From: Dipylidium caninum
Taxonomy: Eukaryota; Platyhelminthes; Cestoda; Cyclophyllidea; Dipylidiidae
Reading direction: 5' to 3'
NCBI GenBank assembly: GCA_017562135.1
Contig: QEYB01001355.1
Coordinates: forward strand, 186,001-250,000
DNA: 64,000 nt
Shown here in pieces: positions 23,657 to 35,160 of the stretch. The notes under the pieces are model-generated. The model worked only from the letters and a program-made list of their open reading frames with translations. It ran no database searches and was not told where the DNA came from. Every line of letters begins with the position of its first letter. Positions within the stretch are counted from its first letter, which is position 1. The position numbers and the translations under genes were made by a program.

Positions 23657-25408
23657 CTGGCATCCGCTCCCATCGATCTCTCTGAGGTGCCGACCACCAT
23701 TCTTGCGAAAGCAATCAATAGCCTTTTATCGATTACCCACGTCGTCAATTATGTAAATCTTTGGCATATTTCTCGGCCTCGCACACGATTGTTGATATTA
23801 TTTTACACAGGTGCTTGAATGTTTACAACCTATATATCAAAAATCTCCTATAATTTCACTTTCATTCTATCAGTAGTATCACTTACTAAGGCCTCAATTG
23901 CTCAAACGGACGCGAACGTGATTGGTTCTGCGAGGCAGCTTTTAGAGAAGCACCGAACCGACACCGCCTACGATCCGATTTGCAGATCTCAATTTTCCCG
24001 ATTCGTTGCCCTGAAAGTTTCCTTCTTAATTATAAAGAAACACGACCAAACATGAAATCCTTATACAACGGAACCATTGTTGCCACTGATGGCCTGGGAA
24101 GCTTTACATTGAAAAAGTATATCCAGTCTTTAGATGCAGTTTGTAATCCTTAATTTAGGGAGAAATGCGCGGATTCGCACTTACCTCAGTATAACTTTCA
24201 TCCGTCCTTATAAATTTTGTCCATCGGATGATCCCAAATCTGTAGGCGAGCTTGAAGTTTCGTGTTGCCATATTTACGGCGGCCTCCAGGCACAAGTCGG
24301 ACCGCAGTCATCATCCCCTTTATTTGTTTCAAAAACGTAAGTTTAAGAAACTAGAATGCCGGTAAGGACGAAAGGGCCTCGCCGTCCGGTGTGTCGGTAT
24401 TCCCCTGTATGTCACAATCCAATTTTCGCGCTGTTACCAGAATTTGGTGCTTAAATGCACTGCGTGTCCATCGACTTTCAGAAACAAAGACAAAAATGAG
24501 CGACCAATGGGAAGACAACCCTGCATGAGATTCGTGAGCGGTCGCGGGGTAGGGCTGATTTTGAGAGGCTAAGGAGGAGAGGGGGGCACCTAATTCAATT
24601 GTTGATATACCTTGCAAGTCCTCCCACAGTGTAACTCCTACAAGGGAAGTTCTGCCAAGTGACGGGGCAGGAGAGAACTCTAACATTTTTTTCCCGCGCA
24701 TTGACAGCTATCGGAAAGATATTATGCTAAATTCGGCTTTAGCTATGGTAGCATCCTTGTTTCCTATCATACTCTCCGATCATTGCCTTAATGTACCCTC
24801 ATATTTGATGCTGAAAAAACCGTTATGTAGATATCAAAAGTGAAAGAGGTCTTAAAGCCAGGGGAATGACAAGAAGTAGGTAAAATCCCCACACACCCGT
24901 AACAAGGAAAGGAGCGGAATCTGGATTGCCAGTTTATCCCACATTAACCTGAGGCGTCAGCCTTTCGAAGGCGCCTGCGGAGAACCTTCGAGAAAGTTTT
25001 TGGATCTGCGTCACTTGACACATGAAAGTGAACACTTATAACAAAGTGCTTCGTGGACAGTATGATAGCGCCGATCGCAGTTTAACACTCATAATGCTCG
25101 ACTAGCAAATGTTTGCGCCCTGATGGACATGGACATCCAGCTTGTAGTGTTTCCTTGAATTTGATGGGCGATGAAGAAAGCGCAGTTAAACCAGTGGCAA
25201 AAAAGACTATAACCTTTTCAAAATTTATATTTCAATTATACTAAAACCACAAATGCGTATGGATATTTACATTTTACATAAAAGTGAAACTGTAAAACCT
25301 TGGGATAAGTGTTTGTTTTACTAGTCTATTCTCCTGTCTGCCGGCTCGCGTCACATTCGAGGCTAGCTAATCGTGCTCAGGTGGGTGAGAAACGTCGCGC
25401 CCGCCAAA

Positions 25409-25603
25409 ATGGTTAAGGAGACGCCAAAAGACCAGATTATGAATCATTTCATAAAGCATGTGGAATCATCTAACATTAGCAGGGCAAACGCCTTCAAAGC
25501 GCGGAGGGATAAAAGTATTCTTGTGGCACTCGCTGCGGCGGCCTTTGCCGTTGGATCATGTATCCTTCTTCTGACGCACGTCATTAACTTCTATCCAATA
25601 TAG
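25409..25603 (+). CDS. Small single-pass membrane protein candidate, 64 aa
   Basis: ATG at 25409 sits in a good context (GCCAAAATGG) and opens a 64-codon frame ending in TAG. The N-terminal half is polar and basic (MVKETPKDQIMNHFIKHVE, then AFKARRDKS). It is followed by about 24 hydrophobic residues (LVALAAAAFAVGSCILLLTH) and a short tail. This layout, with a basic Arg/Lys patch just before one transmembrane helix, loosely recalls small mitochondrial inner-membrane factors such as COA3, but the match is weak and I do not assign it. Codon use is more GC-rich than the surrounding AT-rich DNA. It could instead be one exon of a split gene. Confidence 0.4.
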   Translation: MVKETPKDQIMNHFIKHVESSNISRANAFKARRDKSILVALAAAAFAVGSCILLLTHVINFYPI

Positions 25604-26746
25604 GGACCTGAATTTATTTCTCTCGAAAAAACCATTAAGTGTCGCGGTTACCTACATATGGAGAGTTACTTGCCTCCTTAAATTACATGTTATTTTCAAT
25701 TCTTGTTCTTAACACGATACGCTTAGACCTTTTCTCTATCAACGCTGTCCGCCAAGGAAGATATTTGGATGAATCCTTTGACAAACTGCCAGATCCTAAA
25801 TGAGAAGTTGCTGCCACTGTCTCATGTTTTTTTTGACTTAATGGAACTCACCTTGTATTACTTACCAACTGTTTTTTTTTTGAGGATGTTCACAGGATTC
25901 CGTAACTCATATCAAGCTAAAGTACAAATACATCCCCCTAATTTGGAAAACGTTACTCCTTGGCTTTATGTGGACTCCCTCCCACCCTACTGTTGGGGAA
26001 CATCGTATTCATAACATTGTATTCATAAACTTTAAGCCTTCGGTGTTAAATAGGACTGCCTCCGCATGTCCACGGGTTACTTGGGCGAACAAGTAAACGC
26101 TAGTGCCTCCATCTTTGACTTACTCTTAACCGTCTATACTAGGATGATCCTGCATCTTAATATCCTTTCCTTGCTATGCTTCCGCCACCAAGAATTCTTA
26201 GCCGTCCTTTTCGACATTGATGCGATTACGAAGAAAATTAGATACTGCCTACTGGTAAAGTGTTAGTAAGTATTATATTACAAGGTTTAAGTCCGCTTGG
26301 CTCCTAAAGATAGTGAATGTCAAAATTGGGAAATCGTGTCAACTTGCTCATAGTCATAAGAACGGAGTTTTCAGATTTCACATAATGAAATAAACAAAGT
26401 AGTATTGCAAGCAATGATAAGAAGCGAGGAATTACGAAGAAAATGGGGTGTGTTTAGGGAAAGACAGTACCACCACCACAACTCGGATTACAAATACGCC
26501 AAAATTTTTTTGGCGATCAGTTAAATGCAGAATAGAATTTGGGTAGTAGGGAGAGGGGGCGAGAGGGTGGGGAAGTAAGCCACTTCTCAACTTTACACAC
26601 AGGTGAAGGCGATGGAGGTCATGGCGAAAACAATGGAAGGACAAAGATGGACAACTTCAAGACATCATATCCGTTGAAAGACCACATGGGGAAGAATAGA
26701 GAATTTTTGCAAAATCCAAATATCTGAGTCGGATTCCAACAAGGGG

Positions 26747-27010
26747 TCAAGCCGATAGGAGAATGCGATTGGCCAGTCCAAGGACATACTTCGGTTCGAC
26801 AAGTGGAATGGCAAATCGGTTTTCCACTTTACTGTTGACAGTTGAAGTGTGATTGACTGATTCGACGGGTTCAGTGAGGTGGTCGCCTCCACGTCCGTCG
26901 AGAGTCTTGTCGTCGTGGCATTCAGCTCCCGACTGGCCGAAGAAGTACTCCACCAGGTCATTGGTTCGCACTCCTCGAAGTCCTTGGCCGAGCCCAGGAG
27001 ACGAGAGCGA
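26747..27010 (-). CDS. Unassigned minus-strand exon candidate
   Basis: A frame open for about 87 codons ends in TGA at 26747-26749. It has ordinary protein-like composition (TNDLVEYFFGQSG, then NRFAIPLVEPKYVLGLANRI) in a GC-rich island within AT-rich DNA. A plausible acceptor (CCGTGTCAG) lies a few bases upstream at about 27018, but this frame meets a TAG directly after it, so either the start or the frame is wrong. I do not recognise the family. It could be a terminal exon of an unknown gene or of a long CREB3L transcript. Confidence 0.3.
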   Translation of the reverse strand, partial: SLSSPGLGQGLRGVRTNDLVEYFFGQSGAECHDDKTLDGRGGDHLTEPVESVNHTSTVNSKVENRFAIPLVEPKYVLGLANRILLSA

Positions 27011-27040
27011 CTACTCGCTGACACGGTTGAAGGGGAGGGA

Positions 27041-28083
27041 AAAGGAATAATCGATTGCACCGTGACAAGGGGTGACTACCGATATGTCAGTCAATTATTG
27101 GATTGCTCTTATTACCCCCATGTTAAGGCACAAAAGACCTGTTTTTTCCGGCCCGAGCTGTCAAGCGGCATGCAAATCAACAGAAACCCCTCGGTGCGCC
27201 ACGAGCCGAAAACTCCGCTCCGACGAAGCGCGGATGCTCCCGCGGCCGCTGCCAAAAAGCAGTTGTTGCTCCCTCCCGAGCATCAGTGTGACTGCCTGCC
27301 AAGCGGACGGAGGTGGAGGACGAGTAGGAATAGGCAAACCCGCGGGAGATCCTCCCACTCACTCCTCCCCGCCCATTGGTCGGTTGCCAACAAAAGTGGC
27401 TAAACATAGCACCGACGTTGAGAAAATGAGTGCTCTTTTATTAATAGCCATCGCTTGCAGCTGCACTGACCACTGGCCGGGCAAAATCGCACGATAATGC
27501 GTTTCAGCCGCGGCATCCCCTTCCGACGACCGATTTAAAGCACTACGGCCTGCTTTTTTTTATCGCCGAAAGAGAGTGATTTGCCATGGAGGATTGAATG
27601 CGAATGCCCCGGAACCCGCAGGTCCCCTCGAGGCGGAGTGAAATACCCCCCAACGGTCGTGCGAGTGAGCAAAAGGCCCGAAAAAAATGCGAGCACGGAG
27701 TTTCGGCTCCCCCCCAAGGTCGTCGGTGATGAGCCAGGCGCAGTCGAGTTCAAGGCCGCTCGCGCCGGGGACACATTGGCGCCCGCGGAGCAAATTTGAG
27801 AGGACTCGGGGGCGGTGCGGCTCGGGCGGACACGGACGGGTCTACAGGATGACTGGCCGCGTCAGAGGCGTGACACATGCCCTCCTTGAGCCATCGGATT
27901 CCACTTTTGGACGCATGTTACCGAGAAGCAGGCGGGTGTGACTCGCTTAAGCAGATTATTTTCTCAACCTGAGTCGTGCCGCAAAGAATGTGTAATCCAA
28001 AAAGATCTCGACTACGAGTGTCACCCGACTCTGTCGCGAGAGACTGGAGCCTACGAGACAAACGGTCGAGTCAACTTTCGTGA
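27041..28083. other. GC-rich gap between the exon candidate and CREB3L
   Basis: No supported gene. A plus-strand TTTATT at about 27437 supplies an AATAAA on the minus strand and could serve CREB3L polyadenylation. Open frames on both strands are short and Arg/Pro-rich. Confidence 0.4.
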
Positions 28084-28364
28084 TCAACGCGGCTTGCGTC
28101 GTGACAAACCACCCCGAGCCTCGGTGAGCATTCCGTTTAAATAAAATATCTTCAACATCTCCAACATTGTCGATGAGGCCATGGCCTCGTTTCGTCGACG
28201 GGCCTCTCCAAGCATCTCCCATTGCACCCCGAGCGGTACCGCTGGCCCAAGTACCCTTCCAGTCGGAGCTGGCAGGCAGTGAAGCTGTGCAGGTGGTCTC
28301 CTTCTGTCGGCCAGAGGGGAGTCTCTACCCGAGAGTGGCGTTATTCCCCTTCTATGGGGAAGTG
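28084..28364 (-). CDS. Tentative last exon of the CREB3L-like gene
   Basis: The exon starts after a TTAACTTGCAG acceptor and, in the phase set by the donor at 28685, stays open for 92 codons to TGA. The product (starting LPHRRGITPL, ending LSRRKPR) has no recognised motif. It is included because donor, acceptor and phase all agree. The C-termini of CREB3 proteins are poorly conserved, so homology cannot settle it. Confidence 0.3.
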
Positions 28365-28684
28365 CTGCAAGTTAATGGCGAAAGGGAAGCTCAGTGGTCT
28401 CCTACTCCCCCTCCCCCCTCCCCCGTCCACCTTCTATTCCCATTATTAGGTGGACCAATGAGATTGCGAGGATCAGCCGGGCTGTTTCAGCATCCTTCGC
28501 ACTGCCTTCCTCCTCATTTCATTGGCGCATTTTCCTCCGCGGACGCCTGAATATTTGCCTTTCCGTTTCGGGGGCGGTGTGAGAAGCCTGACCCGCGAAA
28601 TCGTCGGCCCACACAACTCGCGCCCCCTCCTTTGCCCAACAGAAGTGACCTTGAAGGTGACCAATGGGAACGGGGACAACTAAC

Positions 28685-29424
28685 CTTGTGATTTGGTATT
28701 CGCCCCCTCGTGTCTGTGGGAGCTTTGCTCCGCTTTTGTGTACGCTGTGATGCGGGCCCACTCGTGCATGCGGTAGATGGAAGCGGTGCCGACTGCCGTC
28801 TCCCGCAGCTGACTGACGTTCGGTCCGCGAGCCTCGTCGCCGTCCAGCCGCGGAGCCACCTTCCGTGTTCTCGTCGTCCACGTGTACCCGATCTGGAGGA
28901 GGCCACAACAAGGCGATAAGGCGTGTCTACTCACAAGATCGCTGGGCAACCTTCGAATGCAACCCACTTGGTTCAAAGAGCCGAGCGTGGACAAGTCGCC
29001 CACAAAGTGCCTCGACGTGGCCAACACCGGGGAGGACGCGGAGAAGGAGGGCAAACGAGAGTTGTGGGAGGATGGCGATGCCGATGGCGTCGAGGTGTCC
29101 GGTTGGCCGGGGAAAGAGAGACAGGAAACAGGCGAGGAAGACCATAACGTAGGCGGAGGAGGTGGTGGCGGCAGCAGTGGACGTGGAGGACGACTTCTTC
29201 GAATTTTGTCGAGGACGCCAAAGCGGAAGTCGACGCCGAAGACGTTGACGAGGAGGAAGATAAAGAGGAATTGGAGGTGGCGGTGGCGGAGATTGATGCC
29301 GAGGAGGACTTGTTCACTGCCTGTTGGAGGTGTCGCAGTTGACTCAGGAGGGATCGGTTGGTGCCCTCCAACCCGTCCAACCGACGCTTCAAATCCGCGT
29401 TCTTCCTGAGCGTACGTCTCAACT
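28685..29424 (-). CDS. CREB3L-like factor, leucine-zipper and membrane-segment exons
   Basis: Two exons, 29424-28935 and 28892-28685, are separated by a 42-base intron. The first opens with zipper heptads LRKNADLKRRLDGLEGTNRS and LLSQLRHLQQAVNK, matching the CREB3L zipper end (LENTNRTLLQQLQKLQ). A Ser-rich stretch follows. In a different frame lies the hydrophobic run AYVMVFLACFLSLF, a good candidate for the single transmembrane helix of CREB3 proteins. These factors are anchored in the ER and released by site-1/site-2 proteolysis. The zipper frame stops at 28973, before the exon ends, so a frame break is needed to include the hydrophobic run. An exon joining the basic region to this zipper is missing from my reading. 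Confidence 0.6.
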
Positions 29425-32400
29425 CTACAAGATCAAAACACCACCTCCGTGCATTCGTCTACTCCTCCACTTCGGTGTCAGCGTCTACTTGCACAGGAGA
29501 TGAGTGAAACCGGCAAAGTAAGGCGCGGGCGAGGCGCTGAGGACGAGGCTCGGCCCCCGTGGCGCAGGGAATGCTGTAGACATTCAACAAAGAGCACGCC
29601 GCGGTCCGGGAGGAGGGGGGAAGGGGGCAGCGGGTCGGGTCGGGTCGCACGGGTACACACAGAGGAAAGCCCGTGGCCTCTGAGGCCGAGGCCGAAGCCG
29701 AGGTGTCTGAGCGCAGAGACGCGTGTTTCGCGAGAATTAACACGTGTCGTGCGTCACACCGTTGTTTATGGCAGCCACTAGCAGCGGGGCGCCTGGTGCA
29801 CATGCCCGGGCTTTGTCAGCAGTCAGCGAAAGGCGGAGGCGCATCGCAGCGGACATTGGGTGCTTCGTGTAAACAAATCCCTCGCCGTAATGCTGGCAGC
29901 CTCGGCTCGGGGTGAGTAAGGCGGACGGCGGGTGGCGCAGCGACCGGGAGGAGGAGGGAGGTGGAGGAAGGCGGAGGAGGAAGGACAATTACGATGCAGG
30001 CGCGGTGGGGCGGGGGCGGGCGGGGGAGGAGAGCCAGGCTCTCCCATCCTCTCTCGGTTGCAGGACTGCGGGTGTGGACAAAAGAGTGCGCCAAGAGACC
30101 CAGAAGAGTGCGGACCGCAAAGTGCGACGAGCGACAAGGGCAGATTGGCGAGCGAGGAGGAGTATAAAAAGGCTGCGGAAGGCAGATTTAAAAGGGCGGC
30201 ATTTTTAGAAAGTCGCCTGGCGAGCGAGAGAGAGAGAGAGAGAGAGACACGCTCCGACTCCGCCTCGTGCTGGTGGCCTGACCCCGGATGACAGCGCGCC
30301 AGGTTGACGACTGGTTTCGGAGGCGAGCGCGAGGTTCTCGTCGCTCACCGGATTTGGAGAAGGCTGATGGCCTCCACCAACGGAGTCAAAAACTCTGCAA
30401 AAAGCGGAGGTTTGGGAGGACACGAAAGCAGAAACCATTGACAGAGGGAGAGAAAGCGCGAAGGAGACAAAACCGCCAAGCGAGTGATGATGCTAACCTC
30501 CCCTGGAAGCGGTAAAGCGGACACCCAGTGGATTAACCGCGCAAAGAACAACCGGTTCTGTGGTTACAAGGTCGAGAAGTAGCACTGGTCTGCAGTTCAC
30601 GCCATTTCAGGCCGGTCTTTTGTCTGTCTCTCGAGTTGCCGAGCGGAAGCCGCGCAACCCCCGCACGAAAAAAGTGTGTGTGGGGGCGAGCGAGGGGGGC
30701 GGGCGGCGGAGGAGGAGGAGGCGAGGCCTCCACCGGCCCGCCGGGTCGCCCGACTCGGACAGGCACGATGCCTCGTGGTCCACGGCCGCGGTTCAAACGA
30801 CGTGGGAGGCGTCTCTTCCAAGTCACGCGACCAAAACCACCGTGTTTGGGAAAAGCAAGGAAAATCAAACTGGAAAAGCCTTTTTGAAGTCGGAGCGGCC
30901 GATTAAGTGTGTCGTGAGCAGCGCAGGAGTGGATGGCGCGTGGAAGGGGACATGAACAGCGGCGTCCACAGACACGCGACAGCACAACGCCAAATTCGGC
31001 GAGGAGGTCGAACCTCCGCCTTACGCCACTCGAGGGCGGGGAAGAACTCTCCACCCGCCTCGGCCGCCGCCGAGCGTCTGAGTGAAGGGCGAGGACGTGC
31101 GCACGCCCCCGGCCGCGGCCGAGGGGAGTGCGTGGGGAGGCGCTGCCACCCGAGTCAGTCGCCGCCCCGACTTCGTGCCGGGTCAACTCGCGCGCGCCAG
31201 GGGGCGAGGGCACTCCCACGACGGGGGCAACGCCATTATTGAAGTCAAGTCGGAACGGGTCTCACCTCAGCCTCAAAAACACAACATTCGCTGCATTCTA
31301 TGTGTCGTTTATCCAATCACGGCTGCACCCTTCTCTGAGACATACTCACACACACACGCGCGCGAAGGAACAGACGAAGGGAGAGGAGACAGGAGCAGGG
31401 CAAAGGCCCAGTCAGGTCAGTCGGCCACAGTGGAGACCTTCTTCCATCCCCAATTCCTCCTTTTCGCCTTTTCGATGGAGCGCTGGTGAGAGCGCTGTTC
31501 TCGGCTCGAAGGCAGACCTCCACACGCACACGCACACTCCACTCTGTCAAAATCGCATGCCTCGGGGGCGGTGGAGCGTGACGGAGGCGGGAGGGCGGCG
31601 GGGCAGGGCTTAGCGTCACAGTTCAAGTAGTTCAGTACATCTTCGAAGTGTCAACACGGTACAGCCGTGTTTACACACCTCAGCCAATGCGTACTTCAAC
31701 AAGTGAAGCAAACAAGGCAAAAAAGGTAAATACACGAGGGCTGGCACTCGGTGGCTCCCAACAGCGCCCGACAGCCGTCACTGGCCTTCCGTCTCCGGCC
31801 TGCCCGCGGGGCCAGAGTGGACGGGGGAAGTGGAGGAGGAGGAGGATGGTGGAGGAGGAAGAGGCTTCCCACCACCTGCGCCGCGGAGTCCACGGAGTGC
31901 ACCCACGCGCGGGTGGGGAGACGCCTACAGGCCTCTTGGCAGAGGCGGAGGCGGAGGCGTGTGCCAGTGTATCGAAACACTTCATTCCTGAGGAAGTGCG
32001 CACGCAGAAGAGCAGTTGAGGCGTGTTTGCGCTTGTTACAACACGTGTGGCATGCGGGCAACATGGGTGGGTAATCAGGCAGGAAGTTCACTGCTACCCA
32101 CGAAGTCATTTTGCTCAGAGGAGGAACGCGGAAACATGCAACAGACAGACAGACAGGCAGGCACCCACCCACACACACACAGGAGGAGGCGCTGGGGAGG
32201 TGGAGTGAATGCAGTCGGGGAAGTGCGACGCCAATAATTGCCGGCTGACTTCCTCCACTCGCCCGCCTCCGTGGAGGCACTGCTTCCTCTCTCCTCTCTC
32301 CAGACCGGAACTCATGCCGCTGGAGGAGGGAGAAAGGAGGTCTCGCACTTTCCGCCGGGGGAGGGGATGCAGGGCGACAGACAACGGGCCAAGCAGGCCA

Positions 32401-32699
32401 CGTGGGGAGGAGAGGTGGTTGGAGGGGAACTCGGACACCCTCGTGCCGTGATGCGGGGGGCCAAACAACAAAGCAGTCGGGGCGTCGCGACTTGATTGCC
32501 CACGTCGCGCCGACGGATAAGGAAGCGCATTGGCAAAAAGTGGGGCGAAAGACACACAGGCGGCGGGGAAGTGGCCATGACTAGGCAGCACGCAACGGGC
32601 CAATAAGGCGGTGGTAAAGTGGAACATGCCAGTGGAGTGGGCGGGCCCAGAAGGAGGAGGAGGAGGAGGCGGCGGTGGTGGTGATGGTGGTCGACCTAC
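29425..32699. other. Large GC-rich intron of the CREB3L-like gene
   Basis: Lies between the zipper exon and the bZIP exon. It contains a GA dinucleotide tract (30221-30247), GGA-rich runs and CA repeats near 31350 and 32175. Phase shows that at least one small exon of the zipper start should be hidden here; I could not place it. Long Arg/Pro-rich open frames are by-products of composition. Confidence 0.5.
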
Positions 32700-33228
32700 C
32701 GTTTTTCCAAGGGATTCCACATACTCCTTCTTCTTCCGCCGACTCTCCTGTGCGCTGATCTTATTCTTAATCTTGCGACGAATCTTCTTAAGGTTGCGCT
32801 CCTCCTGCTTGGAGAGGGGCAGGCGTGTCGGGATGCTGTAACCCTCGGCCAAGAGAGTCCTCTTCTCCTCCTCCGTTAGAACCAGGATCCCCGTCTACAT
32901 AGTTAATAGCATCAATTTAAGCGGAGATTAACTACACGAAACAAACAAAACAAGGAGTAGATGAAACAAAAAAACGGAAAATTGATATGCGGGTCAGATT
33001 TGGTCATTACCGCGACCTTGGAATAAACCTTGAGTCGGCGTCGTGGGTCAAGCGGCGAAATGTTCAATCGACCGGCGGTTAGAGAGAAACTCAAGGCGTC
33101 TCCACTGCCGCAGAGGGTGGAGCCCGCGAATGAGTTACCTCGGGGGTTTCGGCCCGGTTGGGCGCTTAGTCGCAGGGACAGTCGGCATGGCCTCTTCAAG
33201 GGAGTGCGAGAAAAAAGGGAGGTGGAGT
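32700..33228 (-). CDS. CREB3L-like factor, bZIP basic-region exons
   Basis: Exons 33228-33011 and 32894-32700 join in phase. The second encodes [58 protein letters not shown] and VESLGKT. The [12 protein letters not shown] box and the basic region [15 protein letters not shown] are diagnostic of the CREB3/CREB3L group (fly CrebA), which binds CRE/ACE-type sites and drives secretory-pathway genes. The upstream exon supplies a Ser/Arg-rich linker ([20 protein letters not shown]). The bZIP exon is exactly 65 codons with clean GT-AG edges. This is the strongest evidence for the gene. Confidence 0.95.
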
Positions 33229-33839
33229 CTGTGGCCCCGCAGTAAGTGCAGTGGAAAACTGCCCGAACCCCAGTGTCCACTCTGCAAATTTATCATCAAG
33301 CCCCTGCCTCGCAACGCCCCACCAGCATCGCTACGGTCGTTGTGTGACTTGGCTGGCTAATCAACTCCAGCGGAACACCTTCGAGGGAGACCGACGCCCG
33401 CGTTGAGGAGGTCGCCCGTGGGGAGGGCGAGGCAAGCAGACCTCCTCTGTCTGCAGGCGGCCGAGGTCAACTCTCTGTGCCATGGCGTAATCAGGTCAAA
33501 GTGGAGGCCTCAGCCTCACCGGCCACCCCGCCTGCCATGGAGGCGAAGGCGCAACCCCCTCGAAGGAGACATGAAACGTCCCGGCTGGCAGGAGGAGCCG
33601 CGTCTAATGCCGCCGGTATGACATTACCCCCGCGTTTATTGTACGCCCCGACGGTAATAACACTCATAAACTCTTATGTCACGGAGGGGCGGTTGTTCTA
33701 ACACCACCAGATGAGCTGTAAAATGCGCGCGCCTGAGACACGTCGAGACACGACGCTGAGTGGAGAGAGACGCTAAGCCAGATGGTCTTGTAAGTCGAAA
33801 TTAAAAGCCGTCGACTTCTCCGCCTTTGTTTACGAGAGG

Positions 33840-34215
33840 GAGAGGTAACAAGTGTGCGTGTGTGTGTGTGTGTATATTTTCGAAAAAAACAAAAGGGTAA
33901 AGCACAGCTCTGTAGCGTCATCAAAGAAGAAAAAGAGACGACAGTGGAGGGAGAGGGGACGACCCTCGCCCCCACCCTCTCGGGGAGAAGAGTGGGGAGG
34001 TAGCAGGGAGAAAAGTGTCTCTGTCCACCGATTGTCTAAACTAAGAGCGTCATTATTTACACCCGAAATAAATTCACAGTGGATTGCGAATTGTTGCCAC
34101 GAGGTGCGCACGTGCTTGCGCGTGTTTACATGAATGAATGCATGCGCGCGGCGTGTGTGTGCGTCCGTGAGTGCACCCACCCACACGCGCGCACGCACAC
34201 ACGCACGCATGCACA
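33840..34215. repeat. GT/CA-rich simple repeats in a CREB3L intron
   Basis: A GTGTGTGT tract near 33855-33873 and interrupted CA/CGCA tracts near 34150-34210 lie in the 1.9 kb intron between exons 35581-35161 and 33228-33011. Frames across them are low-complexity Val/Cys or Thr/His runs and are not coding. Confidence 0.8.
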
Positions 34216-35160
34216 ATTGTAGTCCAGACGAGATCGATAGACGCGGCCACAGAGCGGCAAGCAGCCCAAGGCACCACGGCAGTTCAACACGCCCGCCCGC
34301 CGACCGCCTGCACTGGCATTCGCCAATTTCACTTGAACACACGTGAAACAACGGTGCCGCGCGAACCGAGCTGGCCCCACACCGCTTGCAGAGGCACCAG
34401 GGCGACGACGCCACGGCTCAGACCACCGCCGACCCCACCACCCACTCGCTTGGCCCCTTGGGAGAGGATAATGGGGTCGGCAAGAAAGGCATGAGACGAG
34501 AGACAGTGAGGTAAATCCACAAGACGAGGCCTCACCGGCAGACACCAACAATCGGCGTTGCAGGTGCAATCTAGAGCGACTGGGCGGTGGAGACGATGGG
34601 CCTGGAATGGCACCACCAGCGGCCTATGGCATTTGAGGGGATAAGCAAGAAATAGAGGACTTCTTAAAGAGGTCAAGGTTACGGGAGGGTTGCGCAAGTG
34701 CTTACCGAACATGGGCGTTACGGGAAGACGTGTGGAGACGCCTCTATGAGTGGACACCACTTTCCCTCGGCCGAATATATCGTCAAGTCATCACTTCAAT
34801 GACGTGTGTATGCGTGTGTGGAAGAGGCGGCAATTCGACGTCGTCTTTGAAAAAAGTTAACCCAATTGCGGCCATCTCGCATTTATTGCCACATTGTAAA
34901 TATAAAAAAAAGATATTAGACTTTGGCTGCCTAGAAGCCAGAAAGACGGCGGAAAGGAGAACGCGTTGACTCGCGACAAGTCAACCATGGAGAAAGGTAG
35001 GCAGGCAGTGGCGCATTGCCTCATAAGTGGTCAATTAAAAACGCGTGGAAAAATAGCCGATGAAGTCTATCTAACACAAAGCAAAGTTGTTATGTAGATG
35101 GGGAATGATTAACCAATAACCCGAATCATTGGAGGAGTTTAAGAGTAAGAAAAAACTTAC

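Larger units (their letters stand above)
20939..25408. other. AT-richer intergenic stretch upstream of the PANK4-like gene
   Basis: Base composition falls from GC-rich to roughly balanced or AT-rich here. Open frames are short, overlap on both strands and show no family motifs. The region includes the PANK4 promoter side (20.9-21.3 kb) and a repeat present twice (22246-22374 and 23527-23656). I see no other gene. Confidence 0.55.
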
